Shown here piece after piece: positions 1 to 12,908 of a stretch of 64,000 bases of DNA. Made by a program: the position numbers and the translations under genes. The notes beneath the pieces are model-generated. The model did no database searches and had not been told where the DNA came from. It saw only the letters and a list, made by a program, of their open reading frames with translations. Source of the stretch: Yponomeuta sedellus (taxonomy: Eukaryota; Arthropoda; Insecta; Lepidoptera; Yponomeutidae); assembly GCA_934045075.1 (NCBI GenBank), contig OW203744.1, positions 186,001 to 250,000 on the forward strand, given 5' to 3'. How positions within the stretch are numbered: the stretch's first letter is position 1; each line of letters opens with the position of its first letter.

Positions 1-1546
1 TTGACACATCTTTCTGCTGTGAAACGATGAATCCAGTAATGACAGGTATACCTTATTCTCTCTTTTTTTTCTTCTCCTCAGAAGTAAAGCAAGACAGGCA
101 ATTTGTACGAAATCCATGTTGGAAATGAACAATCCATCGATTTTTTCATCGCAGTGCGCGCAGTGATTTTTTTACGATAATAAACAGCGCGATTTTAAAA
201 TCGTGTCGCAAAAGTTAAAATCGTAGTGCGCGCCTGGCTTTACTCTACTCGAAGATAACATGTCGTAAGCGGCGTCGCACAACTACAAACAAACAACACG
301 GCTCACCGATGATCTTTGACTGTCCTTCACCCTTGTTGCTTTCAGTAGAGTCTTTATTCTCTAGTTATCATTTGCAGCCATGACTAATAAACAAGAGTAG
401 TTTTGTGTCGGCGAGGTAACTACGCTTCCAACAGTCCTCGGAAAAAGATAAAATTATCAGTGTAGTATTTGGTAGATATGCGCTCGCTAACAAGGGTAAG
501 GGTAAGAATGAAGTAACGAAGGTAACGATTCTCGCGCGAACAGTAACAAATATCAACCATGGGAGAGACTTACATGTCTAACTAACTACCTAAAGAATAA
601 ACTAGGTAGGTGCTATCTGAAATAAAATCTAAGCCAATAAGCCAACTACTCTCTTAAAAATAATGTCACAAAAACAGAAAATACGAAATGTAAATTTAAT
701 TTTCCCATCGTTAATCGTGATGATAGGTACCTACGAGTATTTAAGATTCTAACACCACAGTATTCTCATCTTCTAAAAGTCACAAACAAATGCGTAATAA
801 CATAGAACAATGTTATTACAGTATTAACGACTTTCTGTGCAATAAAACAATCTAACACTAAACTTAGTAATTTTAGTTTGCACTTAACAGTTGGAATTTG
901 TTATATTTTTCTTTGTGCATCTCATGGATTTGTAAATACAAAATTATTGCATGCCTGCATGAATATTCATACGCCCAGTGGGTAGAACCTGGAACCTGAT
1001 CATTAAGAAATATATTTAAGACCTGTATTTAACATTTTTTACCTATGTTCATGAACAAACGATTCTGATTAATAACGACATACGTCGTCAACAAAAGTCG
1101 TGAAAACATAATTTTTTTCTAATCTATTTGACATTAAGAAACAGTAGGTGAGCGGGTTATCCGCGGGAGGGTCGCGGGGCCCTGAGCCGCCCGCAGACGC
1201 AGCGTGATCCGCCCGATACCGTGAAGTGCACTACTTCAGTGTGTGGCGTGCAGAGGGATCACACGAGACATATTACTGTAATATGAAGCACCAGCTGCGC
1301 TACAGGGTTTGGGAAGGTTGGGGAAAAGACGCGTTGCCAGTAAACTATTACAACGTGCATTACTAACCAATGGAATAAAAGTCATAACTTGTATTAAAAA
1401 ACGTTTTTATCTAAAAGTGAACATGAGAAATATTAGCAACTGTGACAGCTATTTTTAGAATCTACAGTCAAGAACCTACGATCAACACTCTAGGACTTTA
1501 ATACTACATTCTAGGCTATATGTTCTAAAAATAGGTATCACAGATA
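1..1546. other. Intergenic, no gene recognised
   Basis: AT-rich DNA without a credible coding exon. At about 138-238 there is a repeat ending in a motif like gtagtgcgcgcctggctt; the same motif recurs inverted at the edge of 53952-54180, which suggests a small dispersed element. A GC-rich block at about 1143-1260 stands out from its surroundings, but I could not fit it to a protein or to convincing splice sites. It may be an exon or promoter piece of an unseen gene. Confidence 0.4.
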
Positions 1547-1903
1547 TTAAGATATTTATACTATTTTTATTTTTAATGCACTAACCCGTGCTAAGGACAA
1601 TTTTAAAAACCTATTTAGAGGCTTAAAATTCCACCCATGCCGGGATTCGTACCCGCGACCTCTGGTTATCCGTGCCAGCGCTCTTTCCAACAGCTAATGG
1701 GCGACTCACCGGCATCAGTGAAATTTCGAACCTCTTTACACTATTCTCTGTATTACGTACAGGCAGCGACATCTTAAGTGAGGCTTAAGTGAATTGCATT
1801 ACTTACTAAGTTGGAAAGAGCGCTGGCACGGATAGGCAGAGGTCGCGGGTTCGAATCCCGGCATGGGTGGAATTTTTAGCCTCTAAAAAGTTTTTTAAGA
1901 TAT
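1547..1903. repeat. Fold-back tRNA-derived SINE (SINE1) dimer with one TSD
   Basis: A minus-strand SINE1 copy (about 1556-1775) is followed head-to-head by a plus-strand copy (about 1811-1894). The tRNA-like head carries the B-box-like run gggttcgaatcccggc and the body ends in cctctaaataggttttt. The whole pair is bounded by TTAAGATAT at 1547-1555 and 1895-1903, so the dimer appears to have inserted as a unit. The plus half is truncated at its 3' end. Confidence 0.65.
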
Positions 1904-2145
1904 ATAATGTTAACGTTATGAAAAAAAAAACGTATTATAAAACGTATTACAAGTTATGATTTTTATTTCATTGGTGGCGCTAGTTAGCGCCCCTAAAAGC
2001 CTTAAAGACCTCAGTCTGAGTTTATTTCCATGTTTGGGATGTCCTTGCCGAACAAGTGATTCGGTTGTGTAGAAGTTATTTTTAGTTAATTCACTCTCTC
2101 AGAATCAGTTGGGCGTCGAATAAATGTAAAAATAATATAAAGCTT

Positions 2146-2300
2146 AATAATAAAAACTGTATGTACACGGATTTTACTCGTTAAATTTACATATTTAGTC
2201 TTCCGAGACCACGGTACTTGAAAAAATGCCGAAACGTCGGAAAATTTTAAAAAATGTAAAGTAGGCGAGCAAAATCCGTGTAAATACAGTTTTTATTATA
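2146..2300. mobile_element. MITE with terminal inverted repeats
   Basis: Starts with taataaaaactgt and ends with acagtttttattata. The inner ends (cacggattttactcg and cgagcaaaatccgtg type) are also inverted. It contains the run gaaacgtcgg, whose complement recurs in a related element at 52796-52937. No ORF. A non-autonomous DNA transposon is the best explanation. Confidence 0.6.
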
Positions 2301-4199
2301 GTGCTCATGTTAACCTTAGAAAATAGTATAAAGCTTCATTTGAACACATTCAATTTACGAGGTGAATGTACCGGATCCATCGTTCTGTGTTTGTGCGGTC
2401 GTTATCGTCGAGTACACGAGTCGAAGGGGCCCATTGGAAGACAGATTACATCTAATTGAACGGCAGGGGATTGCACTGAGGGTGGCGTCATGCGTCGTCG
2501 TGCCGTTTGCTGTGAGAGGTCTCGCAGGAAGAGTCGAACAGCTCTTTCTAATTGTGCACGATTAAATGCGAGGATCGAGTTTAAAAGTAACGGTTGTGGT
2601 AAAACTAGTTTAAAAGTAACAAAGCAGAGCCCAGCGGTATCAGAACCGTGAAAAGTATTTTTCACCAGACAGGCTTTCAATAACCAATCTATTTTTTGCT
2701 GGGCGTCAAATTTAATGTAGCCAATTGTTTGCCAGTGACATTCCCGGAGCGATGACACGCAAAGGCTAATAGAGCTTAATTCGCCGGAGGAAATGAAAAC
2801 ATGAGTCGCGCGCGCACGCCGCTCGCCCCAATCGACCGAGATCGCTTTATCATTTAGGTGCATAGTGCAGCTTGAGCTTGTAAATTACTAGGTATGTCGA
2901 TTGTTTATTAGTTAACATAAATACACACATAGCCTCACGCCTGTATCCCAGAGCGGTAGTCGGAGACCACGGACTGGCACTTGCCAAGATCCTGACAGAT
3001 CAGCTTCATCAACGGTTATAAGTCGTTGTATGCACGCACGCTGGTTCCGGGTACTTTTTATCTTCCCCTTGCTAATACATCCCCTATTTGCTCGATGTAT
3101 TTCCGACTGGGACGTCCCTTACCAGCCCTTACACTCACATTCGCAATATATATTTGTTTCGTCAATCTTTCTTCCTTCGTCCTCTCCACATGTGCAAACC
3201 AATTTATTAGTAAAAGTTATAATACAATGCCGCAATACATCCGACTGTAGGGCACAGGCCTTTTCAGAGAGAGAGAGAGATAGCACAGGCTTGTTCTAAG
3301 CATGTCCATGGTAAGCCATTATGGTGAAAGGATTTGCCAGTTAGCGTTAGGTACTTGCTGACTTTCCCAGAGTGTGCCAGACTTACGGGCTTAGTGAGTA
3401 TGGTCTTAAACACCAGGTAAACTAATTTCCCACGTTTCTACACCGTTGCAGTAGCTGTCTGATGAGTAAGGTATGCTGACGCCTTCCAGTCCTTAGCAGC
3501 AATTGGGAACGTAGATTGCTGCTACCAGGATCTTACTACCGGAACCGTCGTACTCGTTTCCTTTGTCTTTCTGAGTAAACGCAGAGAAGCGAAGAGATGC
3601 AACACAAAGCAGCTGCGCATCAGATTAAATGTTCTGAGGGCTTAGTGCGAGTTTTTTAACTACTCGATCGCGTTAACGTAAACTCATATTTCTATGGCAT
3701 CGAGGAAGCGCCACCTAGCGACAAGTATGGAAATTAAAATTGCTGAGTGCGAGTTGTAATAGTTTACGTTGAGAAGTGAACACGTTTATCAGCCAAAACA
3801 CGAATAAATGCGAGTGCGAGTTGTACCGTGACAGAGTTTTGCCAGTTCGAACGGTTAACTTACTCATACTCACTACTCAATGCTCGATTAACGCGGTAGT
3901 AAAGTTATTCGATTGGATCTGTCAAACTCGCACTTAGCACTCTGTATATTGATTTCTGGACTAGTGCATTGAACAGTTTGTCATTAAGAACTGTCCATGT
4001 TTATGTAAGCTGCAAGTTTCCCAAAAAGAAATAAATAAATAAATAACACGTGCGGCCCGATTGGATCTCCAATCTATTATCTGTAGTTGATCGAGTGGGT
4101 TTTATATGTAGCCTATAAACGTCCCACTGCAGGACACAGGCCTTCTCTCAGAGAGAGAGAGAGAGAGAGAGAGAGTACGGGCTTAATTACCATGCTTGG
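2301..4199. other. Intergenic with decayed repeats, no gene recognised
   Basis: Two overlapping open frames on opposite strands at 2362-2565 and 2402-2863 have no recognisable motif and are probably chance. A dispersed repeat at about 2935-3215 (cacgcctgtatccc type start, then ttccgggtacttttta) recurs at about 53330-53520, and its start recurs at about 44515. Short GA runs near 3267 and 4149 follow a common repeat tail (gcaggacacaggcc). Confidence 0.4.
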
Positions 4200-4615
4200 C
4201 CATCGCGGATTGGTAATTTCAAGCGCTGGTATTTGAACACTTGAGACACTCACTACATTTTCCTTCACAGCTAGCGGGTGGTATTACTACTATAATTTAC
4301 AAATGTTCATAATTACACTATTTTTATTTTTAATGCACTAACCCGTGCTAAGGAACATAAAAACCGCAACCTCTGGCTATCCGTACCAGATAGATGTCTG
4401 GTACGGATAGCCAGAGGTTGAGAGTTTTGCAGAGGTTGCGGGTTCGAATCCCGGCATGGGTGAAATTTTTAGCCTCTAAATAGGTTTTTAAAAATGTTCA
4501 TAATTTTGAAAACAAAGTCATTGGTACATGCCCGCACTGGGAATTAAACCTGGGTCTCTCGCTTCCGAGTCCATTGTTCTACTCACTAGGCTGCCGCAAT
4601 GGAAGAACGAGTGGG
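4200..4615 (-). repeat. SINE2 copy interrupted by a fold-back SINE1
   Basis: A degenerate minus-strand SINE2 (same family as 59371-59771) is split: body at about 4215-4314 and tRNA-like head at about 4506-4612. The insertion is a 177-bp SINE1 fold-back at 4315-4491 flanked by the 14-bp duplication aaatgttcataatt (4301-4314 and 4492-4505). Inside it, a 24-bp perfect inverted repeat (caacctctggctatccg and its complement) has a 6-nt loop. Confidence 0.7.
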
Positions 4616-6619
4616 TTAAGTTAATGGTCCTTAATTAGATAATATTCAATGACTTTGCTTGTAAACATGAATACGATCTCCCTATTTACGACGATAAGTT
4701 ACAGAGCTGTATAGTCATCTTGAAGGGACTATTTTTAGACAGTCCTAGAGGAAACGGAATCGAGGTATGAACTTTGATAAGAATACATCTATACCGAGTA
4801 ACTTTGCCGAGTAAATTGCTCTAATAGCTAGAAGGCAAGGAGGACATCGGATCAATTATGTTTAATTAGGGTTGCTAGTAAATTTCCATCTCAGACCTTT
4901 ATAAAATGAAGTACAACATAAATATGGAATTACGTGAATGAATAGTTACACTCCATCAACAACATAATACAGAAGGCTTTTAACTAATAAGGACTGGTAT
5001 CATTGCATTCTTACACCCACCACAGCTTACAGCACAGGTCTCTTTTGTTCAGAGTGATTTCGATACAAATACTGTTCAACTATCTGTGGGGAACAAGCTG
5101 CACGGAAAGACACTCAAGAACAGGACGGGGCCGATTTTGGCCTTCTGTCCCTCCCGCTCAGTCCTGCCTAGGCTCCGGAGTGTTCAGACCGGTTCTCGCG
5201 CCGCCGCCGCGTCGAGGGTAACAAACATGTGTCATGTGTGCGCGCTCTCACTCACTACCCAACAGGTTTCCGTGGCGGCCGGCAGCTAGCCGTTTTTAGC
5301 AACCAATCCAAAGCATTTACCCTCATCTAAGAGACTAGTCCGCCCAAGACTGTATAGTATCGACGTCTGAAGCCGGATGTTACTTATAATAGCAGCGCTG
5401 CACTCGATTCAAAAATAGCCTACTAACAATCATCTAGTACCTTATACGTGATATAGATACTATATATATGTAATAGTATACTCCAATCGCTTTTGGTCAA
5501 AGATGCAATAATTCTACGAAAAGGCATTGCTTTTGCCTTGAAGAGGCATTAACTGTGTCTTGAGAAAACTCAATAATGCTTTGTTGCATGGCGACCGGGC
5601 GGGCTAAATGCGTCTTATCTAGTAGTTGTAAGTACATAATAATTATGTAGGTTGCAGGGAGCGAGCTGCAGTGCGGGCTCTAGGGACTGCAGTGCACAGA
5701 GCACACCGCAGCTTCGGCGATGCGGTTCTCATGTTACATACCTTGCACCTTAGCAACCTTAGGCTGCAAACTATAGTCGGTTAAGGCAGATCGTTCGTAG
5801 TGAATTACCTACCTCGAGTACCTCGTTGTATTAGCAATAAGGTGCATTGGGCGACAGAAGTACGTACCTACCTAGATATTTGTGGCGAGCTTTGTTAGAG
5901 CCCTGTCTAGACGTGGACGAATGTTGAGTGCTGGATCCAGTATCAGTCTCAAATCTCAGTAGTTGTTAAACAGGTTACTTAATAGAAGTATGACAAAGAT
6001 CCTCGAGAAGCAGAATTAATTATCGAATACGGGCTGACTGATTGCAACATTATAGCCTAAATCCGACTTACTACAAAAGAATACGATGTATGTAGCGACT
6101 TAGCGTCAGTGTTTTAGCACATCGAGCGGCCTTGCAAAGCACTCTGGCGCTCACAGGTTTAGGTAAACGACCTTCGAAGGCCGCGGCCGGTCCTCGTCCA
6201 CACAAACTTGCTCTACATTTAGCGATGGGTTCGAAAAAAAATCGACAGATGGAATAAAATTCTGATGCGATTTCGATTAATTAGTCTATTGGAACTATTC
6301 GATCGCCAATCGGCACAAACTCAAATGTTTTTCACATTTGATTATATTTGTGCCGCACGCACGCAACCAAAGTTGCGGAGTTGTCAGTGCGTGCGACGCA
6401 CGTAGTTGTGCATTGTCAATAAATCTAGTGAAAAAAAAGTGCCATCCCCAAACCTGACATTGGCAGAATCCTAGCGGGTGCCATAAGAAAAGAATTGAAT
6501 TGAAGAACTACATACCGATGGTCGGACGTTATAGTTTATTCGGTGGAGCGTCTGCGGATGCGGATGGCAGGGGACCGTGAAGGCTTATGCACTGGGCTGA
6601 TGACTATGATGAACTACAT
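4616..6619. other. Intergenic, no gene recognised
   Basis: No coding exon could be supported. A GC-rich patch at about 5086-5290 (cgccgccgccgcgtcg, several CpGs) could be an unseen promoter or first exon, but neither strand gives a recognisable protein. Confidence 0.3.
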
Positions 6620-7215
6620 ACCAGTAACCACTACTACACTGGTTTCTCATTCGGGAGGTCGTGGGTTCGAATCTCGGCACGTACAAAAGACTTTCTTTCG
6701 TTTTCTAAGTTTCACGTCTAAAGAAAGGCTTTACCCAGCAGTCGGACGCGTCCTCAGAACACAAAATATTCTGAGGACGCGTCAGAGCTACATAAAAATA
6801 AAAACAGCACAAAATAATCAATTGTGCTGCTTCCGAATTCCTCAAATGCGCGCCTAATTAGCAAGAACGTTTTTCCGAAAGTTTTACCCGTGGCTAAAAC
6901 ATTCTTGCTAATTAGGGATGATTAGGGTTACTATTTTTTTGTGGAGCCTACACACGACCAAGTGCAGCTAACGGCTAACTGAAGGAAAACATCGTGAGGA
7001 AACGTGAGTGTTTGAGGTGTTAACATTCCTCACAGGTTGACATTCCCAATCAGCGTTGCGGTAATTCGGAAGAGGACCTGACTATATGGTGAGTAATTTT
7101 AACTCGATATCTAGAGGCGTTTCCGAGATAAAGAGTGTTGACAGTCAGTCAGACAGACGCAAACAAAGTGATCCTATAAGGATTCCATTTTTTTCCTTTT
7201 GAGGTCCGCACCTTA
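6620..7215. repeat. Cluster of SINE and repeat fragments with two perfect hairpins
   Basis: A tRNA-like B box (gtgggttcgaatctcggc) lies at about 6661-6678. Perfect 15-bp inverted repeats lie at 6745-6759/6769-6783 and 6853-6867/6902-6916. A SINE2-like piece (taacggctaactgaaggaaaa) lies at about 6969. A dispersed piece at about 7138-7215 (cagacagacgcaaacaaagtg) recurs at about 31855-31930. Confidence 0.45.
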
Positions 7216-10116
7216 AATGGAAAAACAATGGAAACCTTTAGAGCAAATAAATAAATAATGAAATTGGTGTATCCCTTTCACCGCCTTCTAGTATGTACGT
7301 AACCCGTGACTGGAGCGGGTGGAGGATGCTGAGTCTGGCCAACAAGCACCTAACACTTTAGGCTGTTCTTACGTGGAGCATGCCGACAGGCTTGCATAAA
7401 TTTAGATTTTTAGTTATTGTAGGACTTTTGATAAATGTGGTTTGATGCGTAATTAAATTATGAAATATTTAAGCACATTTTTGTTTTCTTATACAGTGGG
7501 TTTCCACCAAGAAAAACATTGTCTCCATCAGAAAGTTAGTAGAGAAGAAGCGAAATATGCCTTTAATATCGGCGATTTAATTATCCATCAAACTGCACAC
7601 CACATTTAACAACAATGTACTCATTTTATTAGAATAATTAAATTGTCGAATTGTACGAGCGAGACAGTATGCTACTTAAGAACAGTTTTAAATAAAAACA
7701 TGTAAATTACTATAATAGTATCATGTTACGCGTCCGTTATAAAAATAGTAGGTACATACATCAAATGAAGTTTAATTTAATTTTACATTTCAAATGAAGT
7801 TTTACAGAGTACAATCCTAAATGATCCCTGCAGGTACATCGACTTTACAATATTTTGATGATTACAATTAATTACAAATGCGCGTTGGCATACGCGTACA
7901 ACGGACGGGCGTTGCGTGATTACGCGCGTTATTGTGCGTAACACAACGTAAACTATTGTTCAAGCACAGACACCGCTTACAAAAGCACACTTCTATCGAT
8001 TGTTTGAATAGTACTATTCGGAAAATTCAATTTTTAACAATGGTATCTGGCTGGCCGTCCAAACGACACGCGTGACTTTAAAATATGATTGATAGATTTT
8101 ACTTAGTAACTATCGCTACATTACATGCAACAACACCAATAATAGGCAAACGTTATGATTTAATGTAAGTAAGTACCTAAAATTCAAAACAGAAAAGTGT
8201 ACTAAGTAGAAGATCTTATTAAAAAAGCAACACATGAAATTGTAGATGATATTGAGTTTGTTCTAAATACAGGTTTGAATTGATTGTATTAGCTGTGCCC
8301 CGCGGTATTGCCCGCGGTTCTTGTATTTTCCCATGGGAATAATATATTTTCCCGCAGTAAAACATAGCCTATGTGTTAATCCAGGGTGTCGGCTAACTCT
8401 ATACCACATTTTATTAAAATCGCTCCAGCCATTTAGACATGAAGTAGTAACAAACATACACACTCACAACTTTCGCCTTTATAATACTAGTGTGATGATT
8501 TGATGACAGTGTGAAGTGTGATTATAAAAATATAATGGCTAATAATACTGTAAGATGTTTGTACATGATTTTGCTGGGAATGCACCAAGTGCTGTTGTAA
8601 ATAAATAGACAGTGCAGCGACAGTAAATCAGCGCCGTGTGGGCGCGCCGCGACATGTTTCGTGGAGAAACTCCAGCAAGTAAACCACTTTATTCAGCACA
8701 GTACTTAATAATAGGGTGATAAAACTACCAGGACATGGCCCTTTAAATATATTTTTTTAATTGTATCTACTGACATGCCCAAGTTAAGTAAAACCTTCCA
8801 ATATTATTTTAGCAATTTTGTCTCTCATTTCAGAAACAGAGATAAGACACAAATAAGGTTGTTGATTTTTCCCTGGTGGTAGAATCTTAGGTAGCTGTTG
8901 TTCCAATACCAGAAGTACAATGAGATATCAGTGAGCTTGTATGGGGGCCAAAATATTACATAGTATGTCAATGATTTCATGTTATGTCCTGTCTAGATAC
9001 TAAACATGATCTTAGACTGTACTTAACTACCCAGACACCTTGGTAGATACAATTAAATTATCAATGTAGCCATCTATTAATAGTATGGATGTTAATTATT
9101 TGTAACTGATTTACCCAATACAGTTATCAACTCGTCAAGATTTACATTTTATTGCAGTAGTAGATACATGGTCGAGTAGGCAGTAGGTTGGTGTGCTGTG
9201 TAGTTTGATCTAACTAGTATTTTAATCAGTGTTTAACATTAACATGAAACTGTTGAAATGATTCAAACAACAAAGAATACCTGATTTCAGGTTTTAAGTC
9301 CTTGTAAATTGTTGTTGTGAATTCTTATAAGTAATAACAGGTTTTTATAGGAATTCACAACTAAATGTATTCCATAGATGTGGTACATAGTACATGCAGC
9401 ATTGCATTTAGTAAAAACCATTTTAGTTTAGTCTACGAAAAGATAAGTATAATTACTGAAGACATGGTAACAAATTGCAACCATTTTGAATTTAACAGAA
9501 AAATAGCTATTTATAAAGCAGTGACATAAAATTTAAATTGTATTTACATATTATTAATCTCCAAAAGCCAAAACAACTGGCCATCTATGGAAAGAAACAA
9601 ATACCTTATCAAGCAGACAGAGATAAGTAGGTCCATAGGGCCTCGGTAAACAAAGGCCTGAGTATTCAATTAGGAGCCTATCAGTGGGATCAAAGGGTAG
9701 TGCTCTCCGGGCACCTCTAGACACTATTCTTTTTATCAGGCCCAAAGTTACAATGCAGAAGATGACTGATTCAATATCATCCATCTTCGCCACTGTAACT
9801 TGGGGTAATGACTTCATGGAGGCCAAGATCATATTGAGTGTTGGTGAAGCAAGTAACTGAACAACTATTTACTCTCTTGCTCACACAAATCTAATGCAAG
9901 TTGTGTAAGAGGCAAATACTTTTAGCTTCGTGGGTTAGCTGGAAGAAAATACTATCTAGTATTTAGCTCACCTTTGTACAAATTTGTTTTAGTGCAATAA
10001 AGAATTCACTTTTTTAACTACATAATTTTTAAGTATTTTTGTTGAGGCTGACAATTAGCCACTAAATTGTGTAGAAAATAGTGACCAAGAGTAGCGTTGG
10101 CCTAGGTAATAAATAG
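7216..10116. other. Intergenic, dispersed repeats, no gene recognised
   Basis: AT-rich. About 8285-8500 matches the general plan of a very common insect repeat (start agctgtgccccgcgg, end tttataatactagtgtgat); relatives lie at about 45325-45510 and 55178-55380. About 9940-10008 is a LINE 3' fragment (gctggaagaaaatac, then gtgcaataaagaattc), the same tail family as 36843-36966. A 92-codon open frame at 9554-9832 (-) is unrecognised and may be chance or a decayed element. Confidence 0.4.
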
Positions 10117-10336
10117 TCATGGACATATCTCGTTAGTCCCATACTAAGTACAACTAAATGACTTGTGATACAGGTCTAACTCAATGACAGATTTATTACA
10201 ATAAATACGTAGACAACATCCAAGACCCAAGACAAACTAGAAAAGTTCGTTTCCTAGTTTGACCCGGCCGGGGATCGAACCTGGGACCTTCGGTTTTACA
10301 GTCAGTGTGCCAAACCGCTGCGCCACCTAGGCCACC
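10117..10336 (-). repeat. tRNA-derived SINE (SINE3)
   Basis: The tRNA-like head at about 10260-10336 on the minus strand has a B box like ggttcgatccccggcc. The body includes gtttgtcttgggtcttgg. A second copy with the same order of motifs lies at 31503-31727. Confidence 0.65.
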
Positions 10337-10741
10337 AGATGAATTGGAACAATGGAGAAAAGGACTGGGAATGCCCAATAATGGGCTAAATTTAACGATT
10401 GGTCCAATCAGTGGCTCCTACTACAACTACCACTTCTTTGTCCCTAAAATCTCATTAGAGGAACAAGATAGTCTAATAATTGTTGTAGCAGGGTAGTAAT
10501 AATAATAATTACAGTAAGTTAGCATCGGTACACAATAAATCTCAAGACAAACATCTGTAAGCCAAATGAGCCGGCGTTTTGGCGTCTAAGAATAAGTACG
10601 TGCGCTGCGCCTCTTTAAAGCTTGAACTTGAATTACGTAGGAGCGGCGCGACAAAATATTATTCTCACTATTTATATGACCCTCCCAGTCTAAAGGGTAT
10701 TTTCTTTTCCGCGTCTGGTAAGGGTTATTCGAGTTCACTAC

Positions 10742-10841
10742 CTGCTGGGGATTCGTCGGGCCCGGCAGCGGCGGCGCGCGGCGGGCTCGTCAGCGCCGCT
10801 AGCAGCGCCAGCAGCGCGCTGCCGCGATATAGCATCCTCAT
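10742..10841 (-). CDS. Possible first coding exon of a secreted or membrane protein
   Basis: On the minus strand an ATG at 10841-10839 opens MRMLYRGSALLALLAALTS, followed by an Ala/Pro-rich stretch and GPDESPA. This is a textbook signal peptide: a basic start, a Leu/Ala core and small residues near the expected cleavage site. The frame ends at a plausible donor, CAG|GTAGTG, at 10742/10741, leaving phase 1. The start has a G at -3. It faces away from NDUFB3, about 1.06 kb apart. No later exon was found between 1 and 10741, so the protein cannot be named; those exons may lie outside the window. A chance GC-rich frame is the alternative. Confidence 0.4.
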
Positions 10842-11900
10842 GCCGACCCGCTCCTAGGCGGCATCGCAGATACTACACATTGCACGATGTTTTAGTCACA
10901 ATTTAATATATTTTGTTTACACTTGGCGCACGATTTACTCGCAGAAATTCAAGATTTAATAATTACAATTAAATATAATTGACTTATTACAATAACAGAG
11001 TTCCTTGAAAAGTTAAGGTTAACACTGCACAGTTCTTACGGCCGATTTTTTGGTAAATTTAACAAAAAACGGCGACCGTTTTCTCTTCGACTTCACAAAA
11101 AAGCTCGCAAAAAGCTTCCGCAATCCGCGCCGCGCGCTGGAAATCCAATGAATCCACCACAAACAAACCAAACGCCCGCACAAGCAACTCAGCTACGCGA
11201 TTGGTCGGACACTTTTGTATGGCCCACAGAACAATTAGATTGGCCAATGCTTTCTAATCTGTGGTCAATACTAATTGTTCTGTGGTCATCTGACAAATGT
11301 ACTGTTTGTCCAAAAACTCAAGAAACCAAAAGTGAAACTTTATTTTTATTTTCCATAGTACCACGATGGAAAATAAAAACCATTTACTACCTTTGACTAG
11401 CACAATAATGTTTTTAATCAAAAAACTGTAGTTTTTATAATTCTTTAGTTGCTAGAAATTCACTAATACATGCAGACAAAAAGTCTGAGCAATACTCCAT
11501 TTGGTCGACTGAAAAAAATGCATATAGGTATGTCTATATTGATTGATTATAAAGAAAGTGACCCGGACCCGAGCCCCAGCAGTGGGGACATACAAGGGTT
11601 GATATCGTAGAGGGACTATCTACGGTCGATATCGATTAGAAATGTCAATATATCTCTACTTAGTCTGTGTCTTAATCTATCTGTCAAAAAACTTTGTCTC
11701 TCTTCGATTTTGTTTCCTTCTTGAAAAAACCGATACAATCAGGTAAATATCCATTTATTAATTATTTCATTCACATTTAGCTAGGTGAATTTTGTACCAG
11801 TCTCATCATAATATTATGTAACGTTTGAGGTTAGGTTATTATTTTCATCTTTTCGTGTCGATTATTTTGATCTAAATCATGAACTGTGGTACCTCCAGCC
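10842..11900. promoter_or_regulatory. Divergent upstream region of NDUFB3
   Basis: Non-coding interval between the candidate minus-strand exon and NDUFB3. It holds CCAAT-type motifs (gattggtc near 11199, attggccaat near 11238) and a 15-bp inverted repeat with arms ccacagaacaattag near 11223 and its complement near 11269. A tail fragment of the 5S-derived SINE lies at about 11568-11640. No core promoter could be fixed. Confidence 0.3.
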
Positions 11901-12908
11901 ATGGGACATGGGCACGGCGAGCCTCCGTACCGCGTGCCGGACTACACGGAGTTCTCCACCAAGGGCATCAAACAGCTTGAAGAACTGGAGAAGGCGCTCG
12001 CCGAGAAGGGACTCAAGGACCCCTGGATCAGGTCAGTCGCAAACCACAGATAATAATTTTTTTGAAACCTCAAAACATACGTTAAATTTGATGATGATCA
12101 TCTCCTTAATACATGACAGATCAAGAAATCTGTGACCTCTGGAAATATGGACAAAAACTCACAACTAACGCAGAAGTATAAAAAAGTTTCACAGCAGTGG
12201 GTTCGGCCACAATGTTGTCAAACTTGTTTTGTTTCATCAACATTAATTAGTTAAATAAATATTAGTTACAACTTCTTGCTAGAGCCGTAGAGCTAAATTG
12301 GTGTCAAACACACAGTAACTGTATTAAAATTAACAGTCATTAAGCCCTTTTATCACTTACTAAGGATATAAATACAGTTCAAAAACATATTTTAAGCAGT
12401 TTAGAGAATTTCATTTCAAGACTGCTTTTGAATAGGTGGACTTAGTGACATCAATCTAATTTCTAATAGGAATAATCTCCATTACCGTAGTATCCTACAC
12501 TGATAGTTACATAGAAAGAAATATACAAAATTAACAATACTCATTTCCAATAATTTAATCCTCCTGTACATACCTTGTTAACAAAGCATACTTTATTAAG
12601 AACAATAGCAATAGTGGCAATTTACCCTCATTTAGCCTACACTGCTTATTATTACAGAATAAAATTTGAAATGAAACAAAAGTGTAATAAATTTTAACCT
12701 GATTTGTTGTTTATGTTTCAGGAATGAGGCATGGAGGTACCACCCCGGGTTTGGTACCCGCCTGCAGCGACTTAAGAACTTCTTCTTCCGTGGCTTTGGC
12801 CTGGGCTTAGCTTTGACTGTAGTGGTGGTGGGGGCCGATAAGATGCTCGGCAGCGGAGGACACGGTCACGGCCATGAGGACCATGGCCACGATGGGGGAC
12901 ATCATTAG
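11901..12908 (+). CDS. NDUFB3: NADH dehydrogenase 1 beta subcomplex subunit 3 (complex I B12)
   Basis: Accessory subunit of mitochondrial complex I, in the membrane arm. Two coding exons: 11901-12031 (131 nt, donor ATCAG|GTCAGT) and 12722-12908 (187 nt, acceptor tttcag|GAATGAG), giving 105 codons plus stop. Family marks are a His-rich N-terminus (MGHGHGE), the block AEKGLKDPWIRNEAWRYHPG across the splice, FFFRGFGLGLALTVVVVGAD as the single membrane segment at about residues 67-86, and a His-rich C-terminal tail. Length fits the family, which is usually about 100 aa. The chosen ATG is the one that starts the His-rich family N-terminus. It is probably constitutive. Confidence 0.95.

Noticed and set aside
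2402..2863. 153-codon minus-strand frame
   Set aside because: No motif, no splice partner, and an overlapping open frame on the other strand.
9554..9832. 92-codon minus-strand frame
   Set aside because: Not recognisable; no support beyond being open. Kept only as a note.
11908..12135. Plus-strand frame across NDUFB3 exon 1
   Set aside because: Wrong frame of a real exon, running into the intron.
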